This document shows, in pieces, positions 15,956 to 25,268 of a stretch of DNA of 45,165 bases; positions within the stretch are counted from its first letter, which is position 1; every line of letters begins with the position of its first letter. The notes beneath the pieces were generated by a model, which ran no database searches, was not told the origin of the DNA, and saw nothing but the letters and a program-made list of their open reading frames with translations. Both the position numbers and the translations under genes were made by a program. The DNA is from Eubacterium sp. (GTDB lineage Bacteria; Bacillota; Clostridia; Lachnospirales; Lachnospiraceae): positions 1 through 45,165 of the forward strand of contig DNFT01000067.1 in NCBI GenBank assembly GCA_003486385.1. Direction: 5' to 3'.

Positions 15956-16225
15956 ATGGAAATAAATAACAGCGAATTGCAAGCAATTTTAGATAAAATA
16001 ACGCAGCTTCGCCATGAACTTCATAGGATTCCTGAAGCTTCCATGAAGGAGTATAAGACCAGGCAGGCAATCATGGCTTTCATAGCGGACAATACAGCTC
16101 TTGAAATCTTGGACTGCGGTGCATGGTTCTATGCGGTAAAAAAAGCGAACGAACCGACTTGGAAAGAGGCAATCGCTTTCCGCGCGGACATGGCAGGCAG
16201 CGAAGCGGACTGCGTATATCATTGA
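15956..16225 (+). pseudogene. N-terminal fragment of an M20 amidohydrolase (hippurate/N-acyl-amino-acid type)
   Basis: Only about 90 codons remain: ITQLRHELHRIPEAS, YKTRQAIMAFI, then AIAFRADMAGSEAD, which corresponds to the first strand-helix units and first metal-site region (normally FRADMDAL) of M20 amidohydrolases, whose usual length is near 390. The frame then runs into a stop at 16225 and the remaining 300 residues are absent. The AT-rich glycan cluster begins 70 bases later, so the gene was probably cut when that cluster arrived. Confidence 0.8.
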
Positions 16226-16294
16226 CGGAAGTATTATAATGTGAAGTTAAGATGTTGAGGTCAGATTAAGAATAAGTAGTATATAGGAGAGCTT

Positions 16295-18631
16295 ATGAAA
16301 ATAAAACAGGTTATTCGGGGCCATAGAAGTATTGTAATATTGTTTGGATTCGAGTTATTGGTGTTAATATGGGCTTTTTGTCTGTTGTTTGGTGAGCGTA
16401 CAGTTATTGATATTAATCCGGAAAATGCGGACTATTTTAATTCGTGCACAATCAACGATGGTAAACTGCAGATAAATCAATCGGAAAATGAAGTGGGTAT
16501 CGATATTGTATCGGCTGAGTATACCAATATTAAATTAAAGCCGGGAAGGTATAATATTGAAGCAGTATACAGTGCAGGGCTTGAAGGCTTTGATGCAGCG
16601 TCATGGAGCGGTGGAAATGAAATGCCGATATGTAATATAGGGGTCACATCGGGGACATTTATACAACAGCTTGTTGGCAGCGGTTTCAATATTTATACGG
16701 GTACATCATATAATAGTGAACCTTTTTGGATTAACTCGATTACATCATGTAAAGACTTAGCTTTGAAGGTATCTTATAAGGGATACGGAAATATAACTAT
16801 AGAAAAGCTGATTATTTCGGAATCGGTATATTTCAGATATGTAAGATTTTTTACAATATTTTTCATTTTCACGCTGATAAATATAATTGTATGTATTTTA
16901 AATAACATTATAAAGACTGCATTCGATAAAAAAATAATTATCGGAATTATGGCTGTGACCGTTTTTTCAAGTCTGCCGATGATATACAGATATCTGATTG
17001 TCGGACATGATTTGACGTTTCATATTGCAAGAATTGCAGAGATTGCCGAAGGTATAAAAGCGGGAAATTGGCTTATAAAGATTCAGCCTGATATGATAAA
17101 CGGATATGGCTATGCAACACCCTTATTTTATCCGCAGCTTTTTCTGTATATTCCCGCATTATTGTATGTGATTGGATTCCCGCTTCACACAAGTTATCAG
17201 ATTTTTATTGTTTTAATTAACTTTGGGACATGCCTTATAAGTTATGTTTCACTTGTAAAAATATGCAAAAATAAAAATCTGGCATTTATTGGAAGCTTTT
17301 TGTATGTGCTTGCACCATACAGACTTAGTGAATTGTATGTAGCCGGGAGATTAGGCGAAATATTATCTATGATATTTTTTCCTTTGATAATATATGGTAT
17401 ATATAATATATACAGTGAAGAGAAAGTACTCACATTTAAGAAATGCATACCGCTCATATTGGGCGTAAGCGGAGTTATGCAGAGTCATCTGGTTTCCATA
17501 TTGTTTGTCGGAATATTTGCCATCATGTATGCCTTGTTCAATTTACGCAAAACATTTAAACCTGAGAGATTATGTTATCTGGCAGTATCGGTTATGGTTG
17601 TTATAATGCTTAATGCATGGTTTATTGTACCGTTTATAGATTCAATGGATATGGATATAATGGTAAACGGCGATGGAATTTTAAGATTTCAAGGCTCAGG
17701 AGTGTATCCGATACAGATGCCGGCATTGTTTTATTTTGGCAGAGGAACCAATGTTCCCATGCTGGTAAGTGATGAATTCTGCCTTAGTATGGGTGCCGCA
17801 TTGATAATTGGAATTGCAGTGTGGCTATATGCACATTATAAATCTTTAAATTCGGAAAAAAGAAATGAAAGTATGTTTGCACTGGGAAATATAACAGGAA
17901 TATTTGCCATAATGACTATAGTATTTTCTCTGTGGATTTTTCCCTGGGATGAGATAAACAACATAAGCAGAACCATAGCCGTCTGGCTGGCCAAGGTCGA
18001 ATTTTCGTGGAGGTTTTTAAGTGTAGGGACTGCTTTTGCCGCATTTTGTACAGTGTCAGGGTTATACTATGCAAAAGAACTCAATAAAAAAATTTATAGT
18101 TATTCGATTATTGCCATGGCAGCCTTTACTATAATTTCGGCAGGCTTTTTCTATGCTGATTTGGCATTTGACTCAAATGCTGCACAGATATGCTCTAAAA
18201 ATGATGTGGACGATTTCGCCCTGGGGGTAACTAATGATTATCAGTTAGCGGGTACTGATCTGGATATGTGTAAAAACAAACAGATTGATGTAACCTCGGA
18301 TTTGCTTACGGTTACATCATACAGCAGCGTGGGCGGAAAAACTGAAATCGGAGTAATGAATGCAGGAACAGAAGCATTTGAAAAGGTTATAATACCGGTG
18401 TTTTATTATCCGGGCTATAAGGCTTATGATTCTGACACAGGGGAACAGTTTTACATAGAAGCAGGTGCTAATAAGAAAATTATGGTAAATGTACCTGCCG
18501 GATACAATGGGAAAATAACAGTCAGATATGTTGAAAAGGGTGTGTGGAGACTTGCCGAAATAGTATCGCTTCTGACTTTATTGGCTTTAGTTATTACAGC
18601 TTGTATTAACAACAGAAAAAAGACGGCATAA
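16295..18631 (+). CDS. Large polytopic membrane protein, GT-C-like (6-pyruvoyl-tetrahydropterin-synthase-related membrane domain family)
   Basis: 778 residues. One membrane helix (about 12-32), a ~150-residue extracytoplasmic beta-rich domain, about a dozen further helices (185-600), a second soluble domain, and a final helix near 752-775. The motif VGHDLTFHIARIAE (about 235-248) followed by NGYGYATPLFYPQLFLYIPALLY in pieces is characteristic of the PTPS_related/YfhO-like GT-C fold, where the HD pair lies on the first outer loop. Such proteins transfer sugars from polyprenyl-phosphate carriers on the outer face. GGAGAGC precedes the start. First gene of an AT-rich glycan cluster. Enzyme activity is inference from fold. 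Confidence 0.75.
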   Translation: MKIKQVIRGHRSIVILFGFELLVLIWAFCLLFGERTVIDINPENADYFNSCTINDGKLQINQSENEVGIDIVSAEYTNIKLKPGRYNIEAVYSAGLEGFDAASWSGGNEMPICNIGVTSGTFIQQLVGSGFNIYTGTSYNSEPFWINSITSCKDLALKVSYKGYGNITIEKLIISESVYFRYVRFFTIFFIFTLINIIVCILNNIIKTAFDKKIIIGIMAVTVFSSLPMIYRYLIVGHDLTFHIARIAEIAEGIKAGNWLIKIQPDMINGYGYATPLFYPQLFLYIPALLYVIGFPLHTSYQIFIVLINFGTCLISYVSLVKICKNKNLAFIGSFLYVLAPYRLSELYVAGRLGEILSMIFFPLIIYGIYNIYSEEKVLTFKKCIPLILGVSGVMQSHLVSILFVGIFAIMYALFNLRKTFKPERLCYLAVSVMVVIMLNAWFIVPFIDSMDMDIMVNGDGILRFQGSGVYPIQMPALFYFGRGTNVPMLVSDEFCLSMGAALIIGIAVWLYAHYKSLNSEKRNESMFALGNITGIFAIMTIVFSLWIFPWDEINNISRTIAVWLAKVEFSWRFLSVGTAFAAFCTVSGLYYAKELNKKIYSYSIIAMAAFTIISAGFFYADLAFDSNAAQICSKNDVDDFALGVTNDYQLAGTDLDMCKNKQIDVTSDLLTVTSYSSVGGKTEIGVMNAGTEAFEKVIIPVFYYPGYKAYDSDTGEQFYIEAGANKKIMVNVPAGYNGKITVRYVEKGVWRLAEIVSLLTLLALVITACINNRKKTA

Positions 18632-18681
18632 TAGCCTGATGGAAATATAATAAAAAAATTTATAAGAATGGAATAATACAG

Positions 18682-19794
18682 ATGTATGATAAAATAATAA
18701 TCGGTGCAGGCTTATATGGCTTATATGCAGCATTATACTGTGCAAAAAAGGGACAGAATGTTCTTGTGATAGAAAAAGAGCAGGACCCGTTTATGAGAGC
18801 AACATACATAAACCAGGCGCGTGTTCATATGGGATATCATTATCCAAGAAGTATATATACGGCAATGAAGTCGGCTCATTACTTTAACCGGTTTAATGAG
18901 GACTTTGGATTTTGTGTCAACAGCGGATTTAACCAGATTTATGCTACGTCTGCAGATTTTTCATGGACAGCAGCTAATGAATTTAAGCTTTTTTGCAGGA
19001 ATGTCGGTATTCCTTGTGAGGAGATTCCGGTAGGAAAGTATTTTAACGATAATGTGTGTGATGGAGCGTTTCTGACCAAAGAATATACCTATGATGCGTC
19101 AATTTTAAAAGAATTTTTTATGAGTCAGTTAGAAAAATATCCAAATGCCGAATTGAAATTCTGTGAGCACATTGTCAGTATAGAGCATGATGCGACTGCC
19201 TATTACATAGCTACGGATAAAGGAGAATATTCTACAGGATATGTCCTTAATGCCACATATGCTTCGGTAAACCAGATACATTCCATGGCAGGCTTTGACT
19301 GCTTTAATATTAAATATGAATTGTGTGAGATAATACTGTGTGAGCCATCAGAAGAACTAAAGAGAATAGGGTTTACCGTTATGGATGGACCATTCTTTTC
19401 AATAATGCCTTTTGGAAAAACAGGATTACATTCGCTGACAACCGTTACGAGAACACCGCATGATACCTGTTATGACAGACTGCCTGTTTTTTCATGTCAG
19501 GACGGAAGAACATGCAGCAAGACAGAGCTTGGTAATTGTGACATTTGTGCCGGAAAACCTGAGACCTCATGGAAGTATATGCAGAGTATGGCACACAAAT
19601 ACATGAAATCAGAATATGAGTTTAAATATCATAGTTCACGTTTTTCAATGAAACCGATTCTTAAAACGTCAGAGGTTGATGATTCAAGACCAACACTTAT
19701 AAAAGTTATGTCGCAAAAACCATATTTTGTGAGCGTGCTCAGTGGTAAAATCAATACGGTATATGATATTGATGAGTATCTGGAGCTTGTGTGA
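18682..19794 (+). CDS. FAD-dependent oxidoreductase of the DAO type with a four-cysteine cluster
   Basis: 370 residues. The Rossmann FAD motif is IIIGAGLYGLYAALYCAKKG (about 5-24) with the acidic end of strand 2 at VLVIEKE. The block INQARVHMGYHYPRS (about 43-57) marks a DAO-like subfamily seen in glycan gene clusters. Residues C272, C278, C286 and C289 (CQDGRTC then CDIC) form a CX5C-X7-CX2C pattern that could bind zinc or an iron-sulfur centre. Predicted to oxidise or reduce a sugar or amine intermediate; substrate unknown. No membrane segment. It lies between the GT-C protein and a GT2 enzyme with spacing of 50 and 26 bases. Confidence 0.78.
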   Translation: MYDKIIIGAGLYGLYAALYCAKKGQNVLVIEKEQDPFMRATYINQARVHMGYHYPRSIYTAMKSAHYFNRFNEDFGFCVNSGFNQIYATSADFSWTAANEFKLFCRNVGIPCEEIPVGKYFNDNVCDGAFLTKEYTYDASILKEFFMSQLEKYPNAELKFCEHIVSIEHDATAYYIATDKGEYSTGYVLNATYASVNQIHSMAGFDCFNIKYELCEIILCEPSEELKRIGFTVMDGPFFSIMPFGKTGLHSLTTVTRTPHDTCYDRLPVFSCQDGRTCSKTELGNCDICAGKPETSWKYMQSMAHKYMKSEYEFKYHSSRFSMKPILKTSEVDDSRPTLIKVMSQKPYFVSVLSGKINTVYDIDEYLELV

Positions 19795-19820
19795 ATATTT
19801 TATTGTCGGGAGAAAAAATT

Positions 19821-20765
19821 ATGAATGATGTTAACATAAAAGGCAGAAAGTGCTTTATCAGTGCGGTGGCATATCTACATAATAATACGAAGAGTGAATT
19901 GGAATATTTTTTTTCCAATGTTGTCAGAAGGATTAATGCCGGTTTCGAGAACTTTGAATTGATACTTGTGTGTGACGATGATTGTTATGATTATGTGAAA
20001 GAAGTGAAGCAGGGATTGACCGAATGTAGTTCGCCGGATATCATATCAGTCATAAAGCTGGCCTATTATCAGGGAGCTGAGGCTGCAATTTGTGCAGGGG
20101 ATGACCTGGCTGTCGGGGATTTTGTCTATGAATTTGACAGCATTGCAGTTAATTATGATGTAAATCTGATAATTGATGTTTTTAATAAGGCGCGTGAAGG
20201 GAACGATATTGTATTTGCCGGTGATGACACGATGCAGTTATCATCAAGGCTGTTTTACAGGCTGATTAATATAAACAAGGCTAAGTCTGTAAGGCATGAT
20301 ACGTTCAGAATCGTGTCAAGAAGAGCGCTGAACAGGGTCAAAAAGATGAATCGCGGCATCCAGTATCGCAAATATCTGTATGTTACAAGCGGACTGCCTT
20401 ATGATTATATTATGTATAAGCCTGTAAACAGTAACCGTGAGAGGAAGACAGGCAGAGAAAGTGCATACAGACTTAATTCGGGAATAAGCTATATGATGAT
20501 ATACACCAGAATTATTGAAAGAGTGACTCTTATTCTGAGTGCGGTTTTTTTACTTGTATCTGTTGGGGTTGGAATATGGACGATATATTCGCTTTTTTAT
20601 GATAAAAATCTTGCCTCGGGCTGGGTTTCACTTATGGGTGTTATATCGTTCGGATTTTTTGGTGTGTTCCTGCTTATAATGTTTTTGACAAAATATATGA
20701 ATATTATTCTTGAGGTAAACACACGAAGACTTGATTATATCGTTGAAAGTGTTGATAAATTATAA
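19821..20765 (+). CDS. Membrane-anchored family 2 glycosyltransferase-like protein
   Basis: 314 residues. A GT-A domain (about 1-220) with the usual first strand ISAVAYLHNN, an acidic stretch CDDDCYD and a second block AGDDLAVGDFVYEFDS, then two membrane helices at about 236-260 and 271-293. This architecture is that of polyprenyl-phosphate glycosyltransferases (DPM1/ArnC/GtrB-like), but the normal DDGSTD motif is not recognisable, so the donor site is divergent. It may load a lipid carrier with a sugar for the GT-C protein. Start 19821 has GGGAGA 7-8 bases upstream; GTG 19791 overlaps the preceding gene. Confidence 0.75.
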   Translation: MNDVNIKGRKCFISAVAYLHNNTKSELEYFFSNVVRRINAGFENFELILVCDDDCYDYVKEVKQGLTECSSPDIISVIKLAYYQGAEAAICAGDDLAVGDFVYEFDSIAVNYDVNLIIDVFNKAREGNDIVFAGDDTMQLSSRLFYRLININKAKSVRHDTFRIVSRRALNRVKKMNRGIQYRKYLYVTSGLPYDYIMYKPVNSNRERKTGRESAYRLNSGISYMMIYTRIIERVTLILSAVFLLVSVGVGIWTIYSLFYDKNLASGWVSLMGVISFGFFGVFLLIMFLTKYMNIILEVNTRRLDYIVESVDKL

Positions 20766-20787
20766 TGTGAAACGGAGAAAAAAACAG

Positions 20788-21522
20788 ATGAAGGTAAACA
20801 TTGTTTTTCCTGTACTTGACGAGGAGAGACGTCTTGAGAAGGGAATACGTACTACAGAAGCTTTTTTGGCAAAAAGAAGGGATATAGATGCGGTAATAAC
20901 CATTGTTGATAATGGTTCAACAGACAGAACGCCTGATATTATAAAAGAGCTTGCAGACGTGTATTCAAATATAGAGTATATTACACTCGGCGAAAGAGGA
21001 TTTGGACTTGCGTTCAGAGAAGCTGCAAAGAGAAACAGATGTGATATAATAGGTTATGTGGATGTCGATTTATCAACGGATATTCATTATCTGTCAAAAG
21101 TGATGAAGGCATTTGAAAAATATGATGATATAAGTGTTATAAAAGGTAACCGCCTATCGGGAAAATCGAAGGTAAACGGCAGAAAACCGTTAAGAAATAT
21201 CACCAGTATCGGGCTTGATCTGCTTATAAAATCAATATTTTTTGTAAAGGTTTCCGATACAATGGAGGGCTTTCAATTTTTTAGAAAAGATTGTATTGAC
21301 AGACTGATTAAGATGTCAAGTGATGATAACGGATGGTTTTACTGTGCAGAGCTTCTCATAAGAGCCGAGAAAGCCGGTTACAGAATAGCGGAGCTGCCGG
21401 TTGTGTGGAATGATGATTATGATACTAAAGTGAATGTTATAAAATTAATTAAAAATTATCTGTGCAGAATAGTCGAACTGAAACTGTCATTTGGAAAGGA
21501 AAAGCTGAAATGGATTTTATAA
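20788..21522 (+). CDS. Family 2 glycosyltransferase (dolichol-phosphate-mannose-synthase-like)
   Basis: 244 residues, soluble GT-A fold without a membrane tail. NIVFPVLDEERRLEKG at the N-terminus, nucleotide-binding VDNGSTDRT (about 39-47), and the metal motif DVDLSTDIHYL (about 91-101). The later MEGFQFFRKD and IAELPVVWNDD blocks match ALG5/DPM-like enzymes (the normal ending of the latter is P-V-x-W). It should transfer a nucleotide sugar to a lipid phosphate. Start 20788 follows GGAGA. It overlaps the next gene by 13 bases. Confidence 0.85.
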   Translation: MKVNIVFPVLDEERRLEKGIRTTEAFLAKRRDIDAVITIVDNGSTDRTPDIIKELADVYSNIEYITLGERGFGLAFREAAKRNRCDIIGYVDVDLSTDIHYLSKVMKAFEKYDDISVIKGNRLSGKSKVNGRKPLRNITSIGLDLLIKSIFFVKVSDTMEGFQFFRKDCIDRLIKMSSDDNGWFYCAELLIRAEKAGYRIAELPVVWNDDYDTKVNVIKLIKNYLCRIVELKLSFGKEKLKWIL

Positions 21523-22613
21523 AGAGAATTGACTTAAAGAGAAATTACGAAAAATATAAGAATGAATATCAGGCGGCTTTTACTAAAGCGTGTGAATTGA
21601 CTTCGTTTTCCGGTGGTCCGTGTGCAGATGAATTTGATGAAGAATTTGCGAGCTTTTGTGGTGTGAAATATGCAACAGGCGTGAATAATGGAACCTCTGC
21701 TCTTCAGTGTGCAATGCTGGCACTTGGAATCGGGGCGGGAGACGAGGTTATTGTTCCGGCCAATACTTTTATAGCCACTGCGTGGGGGGTTACTTATTGT
21801 GGTGCCACACCGGTATTTGTTGACTGCACACCTGATACATGGGAGATTGATGCTTCTAAAATAGAGGAAAAGATTACTGATAAGACAAAGGCTGTCATTG
21901 GTGTTCATTTATACGGTCAGCCGTTTGATTTTGGAGCGGTGAAAAAGATTGCCGATAAATATGGAATTGTTGTCGTTGAAGATTGTGCACAGGCTCATGG
22001 AGCACTATATGAGGGGAGAAAGGTCGGAAGCCTTGGCGTAATGGGATGCTTCAGCTTTTATCCGGGTAAAAATCTATTCTGTTTCGGCGAGGGAGGAAGT
22101 GTCACGTCGGATAATGAAAGCTATATAGATACAATTAATGTTTTAAAAAATCAAGGCTCGAGAGAGAGGTATCATCATGAACGCGTGGGATATAATATGC
22201 GCCTTGAGGGGGTGAATGGGGCAATTCTTTCGGTAGGACTTTCACATTTGGATGAGTGGACAGCGAGAAGACGTGAGCTGGGAAGAAGATATCTTGAGAA
22301 GATTACCAATCCGCTTATTACGATGCAGGCTCATCCGGATAATACGGAAACGGTATTTCATCTGTTCGAAATCACGGTTGAAAAGAGAGATGAATTTATA
22401 GACTATATGAAAGATAATGGAATAGGGTGTGACAAACATTATCCGGTGCCATGTCATCTTCAGGAAGCGTATAGGTCTCTCGGCTATAGAGAAGGTGATT
22501 GTCCTAATGCGGAGTATCTTGCAAAGCACTGTGTTTCACTTCCGATGTTTCCCGAGCTTACCGATGAAGAGCAGGAATATATTATTGAAAAGTGTAATGA
22601 GTTCACTCCGTGA
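21510..22613 (+). CDS. DegT/DnrJ/EryC1 PLP-dependent sugar aminotransferase
   Basis: 367 residues. The PLP-site motifs are TGVNNGTSALQCAM, GDEVIVPANTFIATA, VVEDCAQAHGA and the Schiff-base lysine in FSFYPGKNLFCFGEGG (about K186). This family aminates a keto-sugar nucleotide with glutamate to build an amino sugar for surface polysaccharides or lipids. The gene starts inside the end of the GT2 gene (13-base overlap), showing tight coupling. The matching sugar dehydratase is not in the window, so the keto-sugar must come from elsewhere. Confidence 0.92.
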   Translation: MDFIKRIDLKRNYEKYKNEYQAAFTKACELTSFSGGPCADEFDEEFASFCGVKYATGVNNGTSALQCAMLALGIGAGDEVIVPANTFIATAWGVTYCGATPVFVDCTPDTWEIDASKIEEKITDKTKAVIGVHLYGQPFDFGAVKKIADKYGIVVVEDCAQAHGALYEGRKVGSLGVMGCFSFYPGKNLFCFGEGGSVTSDNESYIDTINVLKNQGSRERYHHERVGYNMRLEGVNGAILSVGLSHLDEWTARRRELGRRYLEKITNPLITMQAHPDNTETVFHLFEITVEKRDEFIDYMKDNGIGCDKHYPVPCHLQEAYRSLGYREGDCPNAEYLAKHCVSLPMFPELTDEEQEYIIEKCNEFTP

Positions 22614-22673
22614 AGAATACAGAAGGTCATATAACGTGGGAAAAGTGTTGTATAGTGGAGGAATACTGTAATT

Positions 22674-23654
22674 ATGAAGATATTTTTTTATGCACTTAGG
22701 GAGTATGACGAACAGAAATATGTGGAAAAGTTTTCCAAGCAGTACGCATTTGAGTACGGATTTACATCAGATTACCCTTCGATGGAGAATGTGCAGCTTG
22801 CAAAGGGGTATGATGCCATATCAATTATAACAAATCCTATGTATCCCGATATACTTGATGCGTTTCACAATGTGGGTGTAAAATACATATCAACGAGAAG
22901 CATAGGCTATGAGCATATTGATATTGAACATGCACATTCGATAGGAATGAGAATTGCACATGTAAAGTATTCTCCCAACAGCGTTGCCAACTACGCGATT
23001 ATGCTCATTCTCATGGCGTGCCGCAATATGCCGTGGATTATGAAAAAGGCGGACTGTCAGGACTATTCGCTCAAGGGGAAGGTGGGAAAAGAACTGTCGG
23101 CATCAACAGTCGGTGTGATAGGCACGGGAAATATAGGCAAGACGGTGGTAAAGCACCTGTCCGGCTTTGGCTGCCGTATTCTGGCGTACTCACTTTTCGA
23201 GGACGACGAGGTAAAAAAGTATGCGCAGTATGTGAGCTTTGATGAGCTTATAAGACAGTCGGATATCATAACACTGCATGTCCCGGGAAATGCAGAGAAT
23301 ACGCACCTCATTGATTCCGTTGCCTTTGAAAAGATGAAGGATGGTGTTATCATAGTCAATACGGCGAGAGGTCTTATAATTGATACACAGGCGTTGATTC
23401 AATCGCTTAAAAACGGAAAGGTCGGCTTTGCCGCACTTGATACCTTTGAAGGCGAAGCAGGGCTGTATTATCTTAACAAGGAGGGCGAAAAGCTGGATAA
23501 TGATAACATGGCTTTGCTAAAGAGCTTTCCGAATGTGATTTTATCGCCTCACATGGCGTTCTACACGGAACAGGCGGTGTCGGATATGGTTGAAAATTCA
23601 ATAAGGGGACTGCTGGGAGTTGATGGCGAAGGAAGTGAGCTGGAGGTAGTGTGA
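22674..23654 (+). CDS. D-isomer-specific 2-hydroxyacid dehydrogenase (D-lactate dehydrogenase-like)
   Basis: 326 residues. NAD motif VGVIGTGNIGK (about 146-156), catalytic Arg in NTARGLI (about 231), Glu in DTFEGEAG (about 260) and His in LSPHMAFYT (about 293). The N-terminal pattern MKIFFYALREYDE and the SIGYEHID block are those of D-lactate/VanH-type dehydrogenases. It makes D-lactate from pyruvate or reduces a related 2-oxo acid. GGAGG is 12 bases from the ATG, rather far. It follows the glycan cluster but its codon use looks more like the core genome, so it may not belong to it. Confidence 0.9.
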   Translation: MKIFFYALREYDEQKYVEKFSKQYAFEYGFTSDYPSMENVQLAKGYDAISIITNPMYPDILDAFHNVGVKYISTRSIGYEHIDIEHAHSIGMRIAHVKYSPNSVANYAIMLILMACRNMPWIMKKADCQDYSLKGKVGKELSASTVGVIGTGNIGKTVVKHLSGFGCRILAYSLFEDDEVKKYAQYVSFDELIRQSDIITLHVPGNAENTHLIDSVAFEKMKDGVIIVNTARGLIIDTQALIQSLKNGKVGFAALDTFEGEAGLYYLNKEGEKLDNDNMALLKSFPNVILSPHMAFYTEQAVSDMVENSIRGLLGVDGEGSELEVV

Positions 23655-23825
23655 TTTCATAATATATTGCAGTATGAAATTGCTATAAGCTATACCTATA
23701 ACCAAAATATGGATATATGAATTACCACTTTTTATACGGGTGTGATATGATAAGCACAGTTAAAAAAACACGATACGAAAACCGAGAGAAGCTTACACAG
23801 CATAAACGAAAAGGAGATTACAATT

Positions 23826-25136
23826 ATGGCAAAGAAGCATTATTCAGAGAGAAATCTTAAGTTTGAGACATTACAGTTACATGTTGGTCAGGAGAGCCCG
23901 GATCCGGTTACAGACGCAAGAGCCGTTCCGATTTACCTAACATCATCCTATGTGTTCCACAACAGCCAGCATGCCTCCGACAGATTCGCACTCAAGGATG
24001 CAGGAAACATTTACGGACGACTTACCAATCCTACAGAGGACGTGTTTGAGAGAAGAATAGCAACACTCGAGGGCGGCGTGGCAGCACTCGCAGTTGGCTC
24101 GGGAGCAGCAGCTCTCGCCTATGCATTCCAGGCAGTAGCACATGCGGGCGACCATATCGTTGCAGCCAAGAACATCTACGGCGGTACATATAACCTTCTC
24201 GCACACACGCTTCCTGACTACGGCATCACAGCTACTTTCGTTGACCCGTTCGACTATGAGGCAATCGAGGCAGCTATTCAGGATAATACAAAGGCAATCG
24301 AGATTGAGACGCTCGGAAATCCTAACTCAGAGGTTGTAGACATTGAGAAGATTGCGCAGATTGCACACGCACACAAGCTTCCTCTCATCGTTGACAATAC
24401 ATTTGCAACACCATACCTCGTAAGACCTATTGAGTACGGTGCAGACATCGTTGTTCATTCCGCAACAAAGTTCATCGGCGGTCACGGAACAACAATCGGC
24501 GGTGTGATTGTCGACAGCGGTAAGTTCGACTGGAATTCATCGGACAAGTTCCCATGGCTTACAGAGCCGAATGTATCCTACCACGGCGTAAGCTTCGCAA
24601 AAGACTGCGCTCCGGCTGCATTCGTAACATATATAAGAGCAATTCTGCTTCGTGATACAGGTGCAACAATATCACCTGTTCATTCCTTCATATTCCTTCA
24701 GGGACTTGAGACATTGTCCCTCAGAGTTGAGAGACATGTCGAGAATGCTTTAAAGGTTGTGAAGTATTTACAGAGCCAGCCGCTTGTTGAGAAGGTAAAT
24801 CACCCTTCAATATCAACAGATCCTGAGCAGCAGAAGCTCTACAAGAAGTATTTCCCTAACGGAGGCGGTTCAATCTTCACCTTCGAGATTAAGGGTGATG
24901 CCAGGAAGGCACAGGAGTGGATTGATAACCTTGAGTTATTCTCACTTCTTGCAAACGTAGCCGATGTAAAGTCACTTGCAATACACCCTGCTTCAACAAC
25001 TCATTCCGAGTGCAACGAGGCTGAGCTTTTAGACCAGGGAATTAAGCCTAACACAATCAGACTTTCAATCGGTACCGAAAATATCGACGATATTATTGAG
25101 GATCTGGACGAGGCATTCAAGGCGATAGCGGATTGA
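23826..25136 (+). CDS. metY: O-acetylhomoserine sulfhydrylase (aminocarboxypropyltransferase)
   Basis: 436 residues, the usual length for MetY, longer than cystathionine gamma-synthases. PLP motifs: YGRLTNPTEDVFERRIA, VGSGAAALAYAFQAV, VDNTFATPYLVRP and the Schiff-base lysine in VVHSATKFIGGHG (about K213). It makes homocysteine from O-acetylhomoserine and sulfide, upstream of the methionine synthase at 1294 in the pathway though not in the same operon. AAAAGGAG precedes the ATG. A strong hairpin terminates the transcript. Codon use is strongly biased, suggesting high expression. Confidence 0.93.
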   Translation: MAKKHYSERNLKFETLQLHVGQESPDPVTDARAVPIYLTSSYVFHNSQHASDRFALKDAGNIYGRLTNPTEDVFERRIATLEGGVAALAVGSGAAALAYAFQAVAHAGDHIVAAKNIYGGTYNLLAHTLPDYGITATFVDPFDYEAIEAAIQDNTKAIEIETLGNPNSEVVDIEKIAQIAHAHKLPLIVDNTFATPYLVRPIEYGADIVVHSATKFIGGHGTTIGGVIVDSGKFDWNSSDKFPWLTEPNVSYHGVSFAKDCAPAAFVTYIRAILLRDTGATISPVHSFIFLQGLETLSLRVERHVENALKVVKYLQSQPLVEKVNHPSISTDPEQQKLYKKYFPNGGGSIFTFEIKGDARKAQEWIDNLELFSLLANVADVKSLAIHPASTTHSECNEAELLDQGIKPNTIRLSIGTENIDDIIEDLDEAFKAIAD

Positions 25137-25159
25137 GAATATCATTGACGGCTGAATGT

Positions 25160-25205
25160 ACAGCGGGTGCAGAGCATGCTATATGTGTGTGGCACCCGCT
25201 GTTTA
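25160..25205 (+). terminator. Hairpin terminator after metY
   Basis: ACAGCGGGTGC (25160-25170) pairs perfectly with GCACCCGCTGT (25192-25202), followed by a short TTAGTTT tract. The U tract is imperfect, so termination may be partial. Confidence 0.65.
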
Positions 25206-25268
25206 GTTTGCAATTATCGTGTTGTGGTGGTAAAATCAGATAATTGTAATAAAAAAGGAGAAAACATT

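Noticed and set aside
23655..23825. SAM riboswitch or CymR-type operator before metY
   Set aside because: No S-box core is visible, and the AT-rich inverted bits near 23690-23720 are too imperfect to call.
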